Source: DATIBL01 sp035457505 (GTDB lineage Bacteria > Patescibacteriota > Minisyncoccia > Phycocordibacterales > UBA6899). From it: a DNA stretch of 12,117 nt. The notes beneath the pieces were generated by a model that saw only the letters and a program-made list of their open reading frames with translations, was not told the DNA's origin and did not search any database. This document shows, in pieces, positions 7,396 through 12,117 of the stretch (position 1 is its first letter; the number at the start of each line of letters is the position of its first letter). The position numbers and the translations under genes are program-made. The stretch is from positions 1 to 12,117 of the forward strand of contig DATIBL010000085.1 in the NCBI GenBank assembly GCA_035457505.1, read 5' to 3'.

Positions 7396-8517
7396 ATGAA
7401 AGCCCCCTCCACCCGGGAAGTCGTCGTCCACATCACCTCAGGGACGCTTTGGCGTGCGCTTCTTGTGATCGCGGGGGTCATCTTGGCCTGGTATCTGCGC
7501 GACATCATCCTCGTCGTGCTTACGGCCGTCGTGCTTGCGTCCGCGCTCGAGCCGGGAGTCAAATTCCTTGTTCGGCATAACATTCCGCGCCTCTTTTCGG
7601 TGGTCATGATCTACTTCGCGTGCGGGTCGTTGCTCGGGCTTTTGGTGTACTTCTTCATTCCGGCATTCATCGACGACGTGACGCGGCTCGCGCAGATCAT
7701 TCCGCAGCTTCTCTCGGATGGAACGTTCTGGAAGCCGCTCGAGAGCGGAACCATCGCCGTGAAGAGCGCGGCCTCGATGGCGGCTCCGATGGGTGTACCA
7801 ATTGCAGAGAGCGCATCAGCTGCAACGGGGGAGATCTCGCGCATGCTCGGATTCTTCCGCACCGGCATCGAGGAAGGCGGCGCATTCCAAACGGCAAGCA
7901 TGTTCTTCGGCGGACTCCTGTCGTTCGTCTTGATCGTCGTCCTCTCGTTCTATCTCTCTGCACAGGAGCGCGGCATCGAAGGATTCCTCCGCCTCATCTC
8001 TCCGGTGTCCTCCCGCGCGTATGTCGTCGATCTTTGGCGCCGTTCGCAGCAGAAGATCGGCCTCTGGTTCCAAGGGCAGATCGTACTCGGCATCTTGGTC
8101 GGTGTCCTGGCCTATCTCGGCCTCACGATCCTGGATGTCCCGTCGGCATTCTTCCTTGCGGTCACCATGGCGACCTTTGAGCTGATCCCGGTCTTCGGTC
8201 CGGTGCTCGCAGCGGTGCCGGGTGTTGCGATCGCCTACTTTGAGGGAATCCGCATCGCCGACCCGGGACTTACCGCAGCGCTCATCGTCACCGGCTTCTA
8301 CTTCATCATTCAGCAGTTCGAGTCGCATCTCTTCTACCCGCTCGTGATCCGCAAGATCATTGGGATTCCTCCGGTGCTCGTCATTCTCGCGCTCGTCGTT
8401 GGCGCCAAAGTCGCAGGCTTTCTCGGCGTCCTCCTCTCGGTCCCGCTGACCGCTGTCATGATGGAATATCTTGGCGACGTGGCACGGGAGAAGCGCATCT
8501 ACGAGGATAATGCGTAG
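7396..8517 (+). CDS. AI-2E/PerM/YdiK-family membrane transporter-like protein
   Basis: An integral membrane protein of 373 residues with about eight hydrophobic helices: roughly 19-33, 36-52, 66-90, 170-189, 227-245, 247-283 (two passes), 290-309 and 324-356 (two passes). A long amphipathic loop lies at about 91-165. Family features include LxSALEPGVKFL after the second helix, FELIPVFGPVLAAVPGVAIAYFEG (around 261-284; split here as FELIPVFGPV then LAAVPGVAIA), and QFESHLFYPLVIRKIIGIPP followed by VGAKVAGFLGVLLSVPLTA-like residues near the C-terminus. Members have been linked to autoinducer-2 export, sodium/proton antiport and other roles, so the substrate here is open. The start ATG 7396 fits the promoter at 7361-7389. 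It is followed by a perfect hairpin and an intrinsic terminator before metG, so it forms its own unit. Confidence 0.9.
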   Translation: MKAPSTREVVVHITSGTLWRALLVIAGVILAWYLRDIILVVLTAVVLASALEPGVKFLVRHNIPRLFSVVMIYFACGSLLGLLVYFFIPAFIDDVTRLAQIIPQLLSDGTFWKPLESGTIAVKSAASMAAPMGVPIAESASAATGEISRMLGFFRTGIEEGGAFQTASMFFGGLLSFVLIVVLSFYLSAQERGIEGFLRLISPVSSRAYVVDLWRRSQQKIGLWFQGQIVLGILVGVLAYLGLTILDVPSAFFLAVTMATFELIPVFGPVLAAVPGVAIAYFEGIRIADPGLTAALIVTGFYFIIQQFESHLFYPLVIRKIIGIPPVLVILALVVGAKVAGFLGVLLSVPLTAVMMEYLGDVAREKRIYEDNA

Positions 8518-8538
8518 GGAAGGGCAAGTTTGCCTCCC

Positions 8539-8581
8539 ATAACTCATCAGTACAAGGCTAAGCCTTGTACTGATGAGTTAT
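8539..8581 (+). repeat. Perfect 20-bp inverted repeat (hairpin) after the AI-2E gene
   Basis: Left arm 8539-8559 (ATAACTCATCAGTACAAGGC, then T) is exactly complementary to right arm 8561-8581, leaving a 1-nt centre; in practice this is a 20-bp stem with a 3-nt loop. No T-tract follows. It starts 22 nt after the stop codon, and its right arm overlaps the first 7 nt of the 118-bp repeat. It probably acts as a 3'-end structure or terminator for the upstream gene. Confidence 0.85.
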
Positions 8582-8594
8582 CCCCACCACGCTC

Positions 8595-8623
8595 TTGCAC
8601 GATTTCCACCCCGGGTATATATT
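8595..8623 (+). promoter_or_regulatory. Candidate promoter inside repeat copy 1
   Basis: TTGCAC (8595-8600; only the TTG half matches well) and TATATT (8618-8623; five of six) are 17 bp apart. The predicted start near 8630 falls at the first bases of the downstream hairpin. A perfectly identical copy lies at 10579-10607. Confidence 0.45.
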
Positions 8624-8629
8624 CACTCT

Positions 8630-8689
8630 GTACCAAGTTCGCTTGGTACATATAAATAGGTCCCGACATCGGTCGGGCCTTGTTTTTTT
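8630..8689 (+). ncRNA. Candidate ~60-nt small RNA, copy 1 (hairpin plus terminator)
   Basis: From the predicted start the transcript would fold into a 9-bp perfect hairpin, TGTACCAAG/CTTGGTACA (8629-8637 and 8642-8650), with a TTCG loop. A single-stranded A/U-rich linker (TATAAATAGG) and a terminator hairpin with a U7 tail follow. It has no start codon with a useful frame. The unit is identical in the second copy at 10614-10673. I recognise no known RNA family. A plain terminator preceded by an operator-like palindrome is the main alternative reading. Confidence 0.4.
8658..8689 (+). terminator. Intrinsic terminator in repeat copy 1
   Basis: CCCGAC (8662-8667), loop ATCG, GTCGGG (8672-8677); the stem can extend by three pairs around a bulged T (AGG 8658-8660 with CCT 8678-8680). 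TTG and seven T follow (8683-8689). It would stop transcripts from the AI-2E gene and from the candidate RNA before the metG promoter. Confidence 0.9.
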
Positions 8690-8716
8690 GCCAAAAATCC
8701 GACTCACGCGTCTGTG

Positions 8717-8745
8717 TTGGGATTCTTCATGCTTTGGGGTATATT
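8717..8745 (+). promoter_or_regulatory. Promoter of metG
   Basis: TTGGGA (8717-8722) and TATATT (8740-8745) with a 17-bp spacer. The -10 ends 6 nt before ATG 8752, so the predicted start is the A of the ATG itself. It lies downstream of the terminator at 8658-8689, so metG is transcribed independently of the upstream cassette. Confidence 0.7.
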
Positions 8746-8751
8746 TCCCTC

Positions 8752-10218
8752 ATGCCTTCCTCAAAGCCCGTCTATATCACCACCACGCTGCCATACGTAA
8801 ACGCGGAGCCGCATGTTGGCTTTGCGATGGAGATCGTGCGCGCCGATGCGCTTGCGCGGTATCACCGCCGGGCCGGCCGCGAAGTGTTTTTCAATACCGG
8901 TACCGACGAGCACGGGCAGAAGCTCTATGACGCTGCGCAAAAAGAGGGGATCGAGACGCAGGCGTATGTCGATCGCTACGCCGTGAAATTCCGTGAGCTC
9001 GCTCCGCTCCTCAATCTCTCTGTTGATAATTTCATCCGTACGACCGATGCTCACCATGTTCTGGCCGCGCAAGAATTTTGGCGCCGCTGCGAGAAGGCGG
9101 GGGATATCTACAAAAAACTCTACAAGACCAAATACTGTGTCGGCTGCGAGCTCGAAAAAACCGACTCGGAGCTCGATGAAAATGGCCGCTGTCCGATCCA
9201 CCCCAACCGTGAGCTTGAGATCCGCGAAGAAGAGAATTACTTCTTCCGTTTTTCGAAGTACGCAGAGAAGCTCACGGAGCTTTACGAGAAGACCGATCCA
9301 GAGGACGGCCTTCCGCTCACGCTGCCGGAGTCGCGCTTGAACGAAATGAAGGCGTTCGTGTCGCGCGGACTGCAGGACTTCTCGATCTCGCGCCTTGCTT
9401 CCAAGATGCCCTGGGGTATTCCGGTGCCTGGCGACGAAGCGCATGTCATGTACGTGTGGTTCGATGCCTTGGTGAACTATATTTCGGCGATCGGCTGGCC
9501 CAAGGATATGCCGCGCTTCACGAAATACTGGCCCGTGATCCAGTATTGCGGCAAGGACAACAACCGCCAGCAGTCCGCGATGTGGCAGGCCATGCTCATT
9601 TCGGCCGGGCTTCCGCCGTCGCGCCATATCATCGTGGATGGCTTTATCACGAGCGGGGGACAGAAGATGTCCAAATCGCTTGGCAATGTGATCGCTCCAA
9701 AGGAAGTGATCGAACGCTTCGCGCCGCTCACGCCGTTTCCCGAGGACGTGCTTCGGTTCGTCCTCCTGCATGACATGCCATCATTCGAAGATGGGGATAT
9801 CACGATGGCGTCGATCGAAGCATCCTATCAGGCCAACCTCGCCAACGGTCTCGGAAATCTGACAAACCGCATCATGAAGATGGCAACGACGCATCTCTCT
9901 GGTCCGGTTGAAGGGCAGAAGATCATGAAGAGCACAGATGTCGATCGCGCGGTTCTCCGATTCGATCACCGGGCCGCGATGGAGCATGTTTCGGGAGCCA
10001 TCGCCGAGCTCGATCGGTACATCCAGGAAACGGAACCGTTCAAGGTCGTGAAGGTCGATGCCGATCGCGGGCGGACACTCATCACCGAAATGCTTGAGCG
10101 ACTCGCTGCGATCGCGCAGGTGCTCCAGCCCTTCCTTCCCCGCACTGCCGTGGAGATTCAAACCTGCATCCGCGAGCACAAAATGCCCGAAAAACCCCTC
10201 TTCCTCCGCCTCCCGTAG
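8752..10218 (+). CDS. metG: Methionyl-tRNA synthetase
   Basis: Charges initiator and elongator tRNA-Met with methionine. The 488 residues include YITTTLPYVNAEPHVGF (8-24) with the HIGH equivalent HVGF, FFNTGTDEHGQK (46-57), a zinc-binding CVGC (129-132) and CPIH (147-150) pair in the connective insertion, the WFDALVNYISAIGWP segment, and KMSKS (305-309) in SGGQKMSKSLGN. The C-terminal helical anticodon-binding domain follows (about 355-488). The EMAP-II/Trbp111-like tRNA-binding domain found at the C-terminus of many longer MetRS proteins is absent. ATG 8752 is chosen because YITTTLPY follows immediately and a promoter places transcription at that ATG. The upstream TTG at 8680 would run through the terminator T-tract and is rejected. 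The small membrane ORF begins 29 nt after the stop. Confidence 0.97.
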   Translation: MPSSKPVYITTTLPYVNAEPHVGFAMEIVRADALARYHRRAGREVFFNTGTDEHGQKLYDAAQKEGIETQAYVDRYAVKFRELAPLLNLSVDNFIRTTDAHHVLAAQEFWRRCEKAGDIYKKLYKTKYCVGCELEKTDSELDENGRCPIHPNRELEIREEENYFFRFSKYAEKLTELYEKTDPEDGLPLTLPESRLNEMKAFVSRGLQDFSISRLASKMPWGIPVPGDEAHVMYVWFDALVNYISAIGWPKDMPRFTKYWPVIQYCGKDNNRQQSAMWQAMLISAGLPPSRHIIVDGFITSGGQKMSKSLGNVIAPKEVIERFAPLTPFPEDVLRFVLLHDMPSFEDGDITMASIEASYQANLANGLGNLTNRIMKMATTHLSGPVEGQKIMKSTDVDRAVLRFDHRAAMEHVSGAIAELDRYIQETEPFKVVKVDADRGRTLITEMLERLAAIAQVLQPFLPRTAVEIQTCIREHKMPEKPLFLRLP

Positions 10219-10235
10219 CCCCTCCTTCTCGGAAA

Positions 10236-10241
10236 TAAAAT
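10236..10241 (+). promoter_or_regulatory. -10 element for the small membrane ORF
   Basis: TAAAAT (10236-10241) ends exactly 6 nt before ATG 10248, the same spacing as at metG and the AI-2E gene. No recognisable -35 lies 16-18 bp upstream, so support is moderate; read-through from metG is also possible. Confidence 0.4.
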
Positions 10242-10247
10242 TTCTGC

Positions 10248-10496
10248 ATGAATTTCTTCCGTACTCATCAATTGAAAATTATCCGCTGGCTATTTTGGGG
10301 GAGCCTTGTCTTTGCAGCTTCGCAGATGGTACTGATGATACATCGCAGTGGGCAGGGAACTAGGTTCTTTTCATTTTTAACTGATCCAGATTTCATCTTT
10401 GCCAGCGCCTTTTTCTTGCTGTGCTCAATTGGAGTAAGATCCATTCTTCGCAATGAAAAGATTGGAATAAAGCACCACGATAAGTCACGCACATGA
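10248..10496 (+). CDS. Small two-helix membrane protein, unknown function
   Basis: An 82-residue ORF that I do not recognise. It has a basic N-terminus (FRTHQLKIIR), a hydrophobic helix at about 11-31 (WLFWGSLVFAASQMVLMI), a short loop containing RSGQGTRFFSFLTDPD, a second helix at about 48-66 (FIFASAFFLLCSIGVRSI), and a basic tail (RNEKIGIKHHDKSRT). Both ends are positively charged, which suggests cytoplasmic N- and C-termini. It is visibly AT-richer than every neighbouring gene. A -10 element sits 6 nt before its ATG, and a perfect 19-bp hairpin follows 5 nt after its stop. These signals support a real gene despite its size. It lies between the two direct 118-bp repeats along with metG. Its composition could mean recent acquisition or simply few constraints. 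Confidence 0.6.
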   Translation: MNFFRTHQLKIIRWLFWGSLVFAASQMVLMIHRSGQGTRFFSFLTDPDFIFASAFFLLCSIGVRSILRNEKIGIKHHDKSRT

Positions 10497-10501
10497 TCCA
10501 A

Positions 10502-10542
10502 TCCAAGGGCAGCCCTATGTCTTACATAGGGCTGCCCTTGGA
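10502..10542 (+). repeat. Perfect 19-bp inverted repeat (hairpin) after the small membrane ORF
   Basis: Left arm 10502-10520 (TCCAAGGGCAGCCCTATGT) pairs without mismatch with 10524-10542 around a CTT loop. It is followed by purine-rich AAGAAAGAGG rather than T. Its sequence is unrelated to the hairpin at 8539-8581, but its position (just after a stop codon and just before the 118-bp repeat) is the same. Confidence 0.85.
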
Positions 10543-10578
10543 AGAAAGAGGGAATACCGAGTTATCCCCACCACGCTC

Positions 10579-10607
10579 TTGCACGATTTCCACCCCGGGT
10601 ATATATT
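10579..10607 (+). promoter_or_regulatory. Candidate promoter inside repeat copy 2
   Basis: TTGCAC (10579-10584) and TATATT (10602-10607), 17-bp spacer. The predicted start is near 10614, at the start of the hairpin. Same sequence as copy 1. Confidence 0.45.
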
Positions 10608-10613
10608 CACTCT

Positions 10614-10673
10614 GTACCAAGTTCGCTTGGTACATATAAATAGGTCCCGACATCGGTCGGGCCTTGTTTTTTT
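10614..10673 (+). ncRNA. Candidate ~60-nt small RNA, copy 2
   Basis: Sequence-identical to the candidate at 8630-8689: a 9-bp hairpin with TTCG loop (10613-10634), an A/U-rich linker, and a terminator hairpin with seven T. If both copies are expressed, the two RNAs cannot be told apart except by flanking read-through. Confidence 0.4.
10642..10673 (+). terminator. Intrinsic terminator in repeat copy 2
   Basis: CCCGAC (10646-10651), ATCG loop, GTCGGG (10656-10661), then a seven-T tract at 10667-10673. It separates the small membrane ORF from the rpsF-ssb-rpsR unit. Confidence 0.9.
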
Positions 10674-10732
10674 GCCTCTATTTCCTGGAGGGGAGGAGAA
10701 AACCCAAAAAACGGCTCAACGGATGAGAGTTT

Positions 10733-10761
10733 TTGACTTTTTCCCCGCGCCCTGTTAGTTT
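10733..10761 (+). promoter_or_regulatory. Promoter of the rpsF-ssb-rpsR cluster
   Basis: TTGACT (10733-10738; five of six) with a 17-bp spacer to a weak extended -10, TGTTAGTTT (10753-10761). The predicted start near 10768 leaves only about 3 nt before ATG 10771. There is thus no room for a structured rpsF leader. Confidence 0.55.
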
Positions 10762-10770
10762 TGACCCATT

Positions 10771-11265
10771 ATGAAAAACACTGAGAACACTGTCGACCAC
10801 ATCGACAAGGAACCGCAGGTGTATGAGGTTGGTTATCATATCGTTCCGATCGTATCGGAAGACGACCTCGGCGCCCGCGTGACCGCGATCCGTGATGTCC
10901 TCGAGGCTCACGGCGCAGTGTCCATTGCTGACGAGTATCCGAAGCACATGGACCTGACTTACGAGATGGTAAAAGTCGCGTCCAATAAGCGTGCCAAGTA
11001 TACCTCGGCATACTTTGGATGGATCAAATTCCAGACGATCCCGTCGGAGATCAAAGCGATCGAGGAGGGATTGCGAAAGAATAACGACATCCTTCGCTTC
11101 ATTCTCGTGAAGACCGTGCGGGAGAACACCATGGTCTCGAAGAAGATCCTCATGCACAAGCGCGGCGAGGAACGGCCCGAAGAGCCGAAGGCGCCGGTCG
11201 TTGAGAAGCCTGCGCTCTCCGCGGAGGAACTCGATAAGACGATCGAGAACCTCGTTATCGAATAA
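10771..11265 (+). CDS. rpsF: Small ribosomal subunit protein bS6 with C-terminal extension
   Basis: S6 binds the central domain of 16S rRNA as a heterodimer with S18. The core is residues ~17-118: VYEVGYHIVPIVSEDDL, a helix (LGARVTAIRDVLEAHG), the IADEYPKHMDLTYEM strand pair, AYFGWIKFQTIPSEIKAIEEG-like helix residues (80-100) and NNDILRFILVKTVREN (104-119). The usual bacterial S6 is about 95-135 residues. Here 164 residues include a proline/glutamate-rich linker (about 131-148) and a final acidic helix SAEELDKTIENLVIE (150-164). The order rpsF-ssb-rpsR is a widely conserved bacterial cluster and confirms the call. The ATG is preceded by a promoter only a few bases upstream. ssb starts 12 nt after the stop. 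Confidence 0.93.
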   Translation: MKNTENTVDHIDKEPQVYEVGYHIVPIVSEDDLGARVTAIRDVLEAHGAVSIADEYPKHMDLTYEMVKVASNKRAKYTSAYFGWIKFQTIPSEIKAIEEGLRKNNDILRFILVKTVRENTMVSKKILMHKRGEERPEEPKAPVVEKPALSAEELDKTIENLVIE

Positions 11266-11277
11266 TCGCTCTTTCGT

Positions 11278-11739
11278 ATGTACATCAACAAAGCGCTCAT
11301 TTACGGGAACCTCACGCGTGATCCCGAGCTCAAAGCCTTGCCCTCGGGCTCGTCCGTCTGTTCATTTTCCGTCGCGACCAATCGCGTCTGGAAAGATAAG
11401 AACGGCGCGAAGCAGGAATCGACCGACTATCACAACATCGTGACCTTCGGCCGGCAGGCGGAGATCGTCGCGCAGTATTTGAAGAAGGGGTCCGGAGTCT
11501 TTGTTGATGGCCGCATTCAGACACGCAGCTGGGAAGGGAAGGACGGCACCAAGCAGTACCGCACCGAGATCGTTGCAGACAATATCCAGTTCGGTCCTCG
11601 GGCAGGAGGCTCGGCACCGGCTGCAGATGCACCCCATGCGGGACCGCGTCCCCAGGCAAGCAAGCCGTCCGCGAAAGAAGAGCTGGATACGATCCAGTAT
11701 CCGGATGAAGAGGTCAACCTCAACGATATCCCATTCTAG
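11278..11739 (+). CDS. ssb: Single-stranded DNA-binding protein SSB
   Basis: Coats and protects single-stranded DNA during replication, recombination and repair, and recruits partners including RecO through its C-terminal tip. The OB-fold spans residues ~1-106: MYINKALIYGNLTRDPELK, SVCSFSVATNRVWKDKNG, DYHNIVTFGRQAEIVAQYLK, KGSGVFVDGRIQTRSWEGKDG, and YRTEIVADNIQF. A flexible Ala/Pro/Gly-rich linker follows (about 107-135), then the acidic tip PDEEVNLNDIPF (142-153), matching the DDIPF-type peptide. Its 153 residues are near the usual length, and it appears complete. It lies 12 nt after rpsF without a clear Shine-Dalgarno sequence, and is almost certainly in the same transcript as rpsF. Confidence 0.96.
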   Translation: MYINKALIYGNLTRDPELKALPSGSSVCSFSVATNRVWKDKNGAKQESTDYHNIVTFGRQAEIVAQYLKKGSGVFVDGRIQTRSWEGKDGTKQYRTEIVADNIQFGPRAGGSAPAADAPHAGPRPQASKPSAKEELDTIQYPDEEVNLNDIPF

Positions 11740-11791
11740 CGATCGCTATATTGGCGCCCCGCTTCGTTGCCAGCGTCGTAACCCGAGTTGT

Positions 11792-11806
11792 CGTATGCAA
11801 CATACG
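11792..11806 (+). other. Hairpin in the ssb-rpsR intergenic region
   Basis: CGTATG (11792-11797) and CATACG (11801-11806) form a perfect 6-bp stem with a CAA loop. An outer stem, CGAG (11784-11787) with CTCG (11811-11814), can enclose it across a 4x4 internal loop. No T-tract follows, so it is not a terminator. The 154-nt gap (11740-11893) has no other gene and is long compared with the 12-nt rpsF-ssb gap, so it may hold a regulatory or processing element for rpsR. Confidence 0.45.
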
Positions 11807-11893
11807 CCTTCTCGAGATCACTCCTCGGCGCCTTGCCGTGCATCCAATATATCAATCGCTCTCTCAGCATATTACTTCATTCACCACACCATC

Positions 11894-12106
11894 ATGATCC
11901 GCCGAAAACCGCAGAACTATCTTTCTGCAAATCACATCAAATACGTCGACTACAAGGACACGGAACTGCTCAAGATGTTCCTGAATCCCCATGGTCAGCT
12001 CTTGTCGCACAAGCGCTCAGGATTGAACCAGAAGCAGCAGCGCGCCCTTGCGCTCGCCGTGAAGCGCGGCCGTTTCATGGGATTGCTTCCATATATTGCG
12101 TCGTAG
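11894..12106 (+). CDS. rpsR: Small ribosomal subunit protein bS18
   Basis: S18 binds 16S rRNA together with S6 in the platform of the small subunit. The 70-residue protein matches the family closely in its core: IKYVDYKDTELLKMFLNPHG, then QLLSHKRSGLNQKQQRALAL and AVKRGRFMGLLPYI. The family's usual IDYKD...L..F....G.I..R..TG....QR.L..AIKRAR.MALLP pattern is easy to follow. The N-terminus (MIRRKPQNYLSANH) lacks the cysteine-containing CxF/CyF element found in many S18 proteins. ATG 11894 gives the expected length; the longer upstream frame from 11501 overlaps ssb out of frame and is not coding. No Shine-Dalgarno sequence is visible in the pyrimidine-rich stretch before the ATG. Confidence 0.95.
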   Translation: MIRRKPQNYLSANHIKYVDYKDTELLKMFLNPHGQLLSHKRSGLNQKQQRALALAVKRGRFMGLLPYIAS

Positions 12107-12117
12107 TTCGATCGCGA

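Larger units (their letters stand above)
8575..8692 (+). repeat. 118-bp perfect direct repeat, copy 1 (upstream of metG)
   Basis: Every base from GAGTTATCCCC to TTTTTTTGCC matches the copy at 10559-10676 at a constant offset of 1984. Bases on both sides differ between copies (T/C before; A/T after), so the ends are sharp. It contains, in order, a candidate promoter (TTGCAC 8595-8600, TATATT 8618-8623), a UUCG-loop hairpin (8629-8650), and an intrinsic terminator (8658-8689). It has no terminal inverted repeats and no open frame of note, so it is not an obvious insertion sequence. Confidence 0.95.
10559..10676 (+). repeat. 118-bp perfect direct repeat, copy 2 (upstream of rpsF)
   Basis: Identical over 118 bases to 8575-8692 and in the same orientation. 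It carries the same candidate promoter (10579-10584 and 10602-10607), UUCG-loop hairpin (10613-10634) and terminator (10642-10673). The two copies bracket metG and the small membrane ORF. Confidence 0.95.

Noticed and set aside
8578..8586. DnaA-box-like TTATCCCCA in each repeat copy (also 10562-10570)
   Set aside because: It is one mismatch from TTATCCACA but isolated, without a box cluster, an AT-rich unwinding region, or dnaA/dnaN nearby; chance or a different function is more likely.
8651..8656. TATAAA within the repeat as a second -10
   Set aside because: No -35 lies 16-18 bp upstream, and any transcript would run straight into the terminator; it is better explained as the linker between two hairpins.
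8539..8692. Integron attC site or MITE
   Set aside because: The palindrome ends in AAC/GTTA, but the RYYYAAC and GTTRRRY core rules fail, there is no integrase, and the 118-bp unit lacks terminal inverted repeats and target-site duplications.
8539..8751. T-box or SAM-type riboswitch controlling metG
   Set aside because: A hairpin plus terminator upstream of metG suggests attenuation, but the same 118 bases occur upstream of rpsF, no T-box or SAM-aptamer consensus is visible, and metG has its own promoter after the terminator with transcription predicted at the ATG.
8761..9771. Long minus-strand open frame (336 codons) opposite metG, and similar ones opposite glyQS, the M16 gene and the AI-2E gene
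   Set aside because: They lie wholly within confidently identified genes, have no recognisable domains, and are expected by-products of the GC-rich codon usage.
11848..11875. Separate promoter for rpsR (TATATC at 11848 or TATTAC at 11870)
   Set aside because: Both match the -10 only four of six, have no -35 at proper spacing, and do not fit the 6-9 nt spacing seen at other starts in this window.
11501..11893. Upstream extension of the rpsR frame
   Set aside because: The frame is open from 11501 but overlaps ssb out of frame with an unconvincing Arg/Ser-rich translation; S18 homology begins just after ATG 11894.
1..12117. tRNA or rRNA genes, CRISPR arrays, transposases
   Set aside because: I looked for these by eye on both strands and saw no cloverleaf with a CCA end, no rRNA signature, no regularly spaced repeats and no transposase motifs.

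Overview
The window is about 12.1 kb of GC-rich bacterial DNA, by eye roughly 60% G+C. It holds eleven genes, all on the + strand and densely packed. The gene set is three aminoacyl-tRNA synthetases, RecO, SSB, ribosomal proteins S6 and S18, an M16 peptidase, an AI-2E-family membrane protein and two proteins of unknown function. Several traits suggest a Patescibacteria/CPR genome, perhaps from the Parcubacteria side: an IleRS of the archaeal/eukaryotic-like type, compact RecO and S18, single-subunit GlyRS, and no convincing Shine-Dalgarno sequences. This assignment is inference, because no 16S rRNA gene is present.

Layout. Positions 1-1968 hold the 3' part of ileS. Its first ~180 codons encode a histidine-phosphatase (phosphoglycerate-mutase-like) domain embedded inside the synthetase. 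recO follows at 1984-2574, then a strong promoter and a 640-residue membrane-anchored protein with Ig-like repeats (2638-4560). Next come glyQS (4615-5982), an M16 zinc peptidase (6055-7329) and an AI-2E/PerM-family membrane protein (7396-8517). metG (8752-10218) and a small, AT-richer two-helix membrane ORF (10248-10496) come next. The window ends with the classic rpsF-ssb-rpsR cluster (10771-12106).

Two structures stand out beyond the genes. First, a perfect 118-bp direct repeat lies upstream of metG (8575-8692) and again upstream of rpsF (10559-10676). Each copy contains a sigma70-like promoter, a 9-bp hairpin with a UUCG loop starting at the predicted transcription start, and an intrinsic terminator with a T7 tract. 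It reads as a free-standing transcription unit for a ~60-nt RNA. Each copy is preceded by a different, perfect 19-20 bp hairpin without a U-tract. Second, most genes that begin a transcription unit have a -10 hexamer ending only 6-9 nt before the start codon, which predicts leaderless or nearly leaderless mRNAs.

Functionally the region is mostly housekeeping: tRNA charging (Ile, Gly, Met), ribosome assembly (S6, S18) and DNA repair/replication (RecO, SSB). The surface protein, peptidase and transporter-like protein belong to the cell envelope. The most unusual items are the phosphatase-bearing IleRS and the duplicated promoter-hairpin-terminator cassette.
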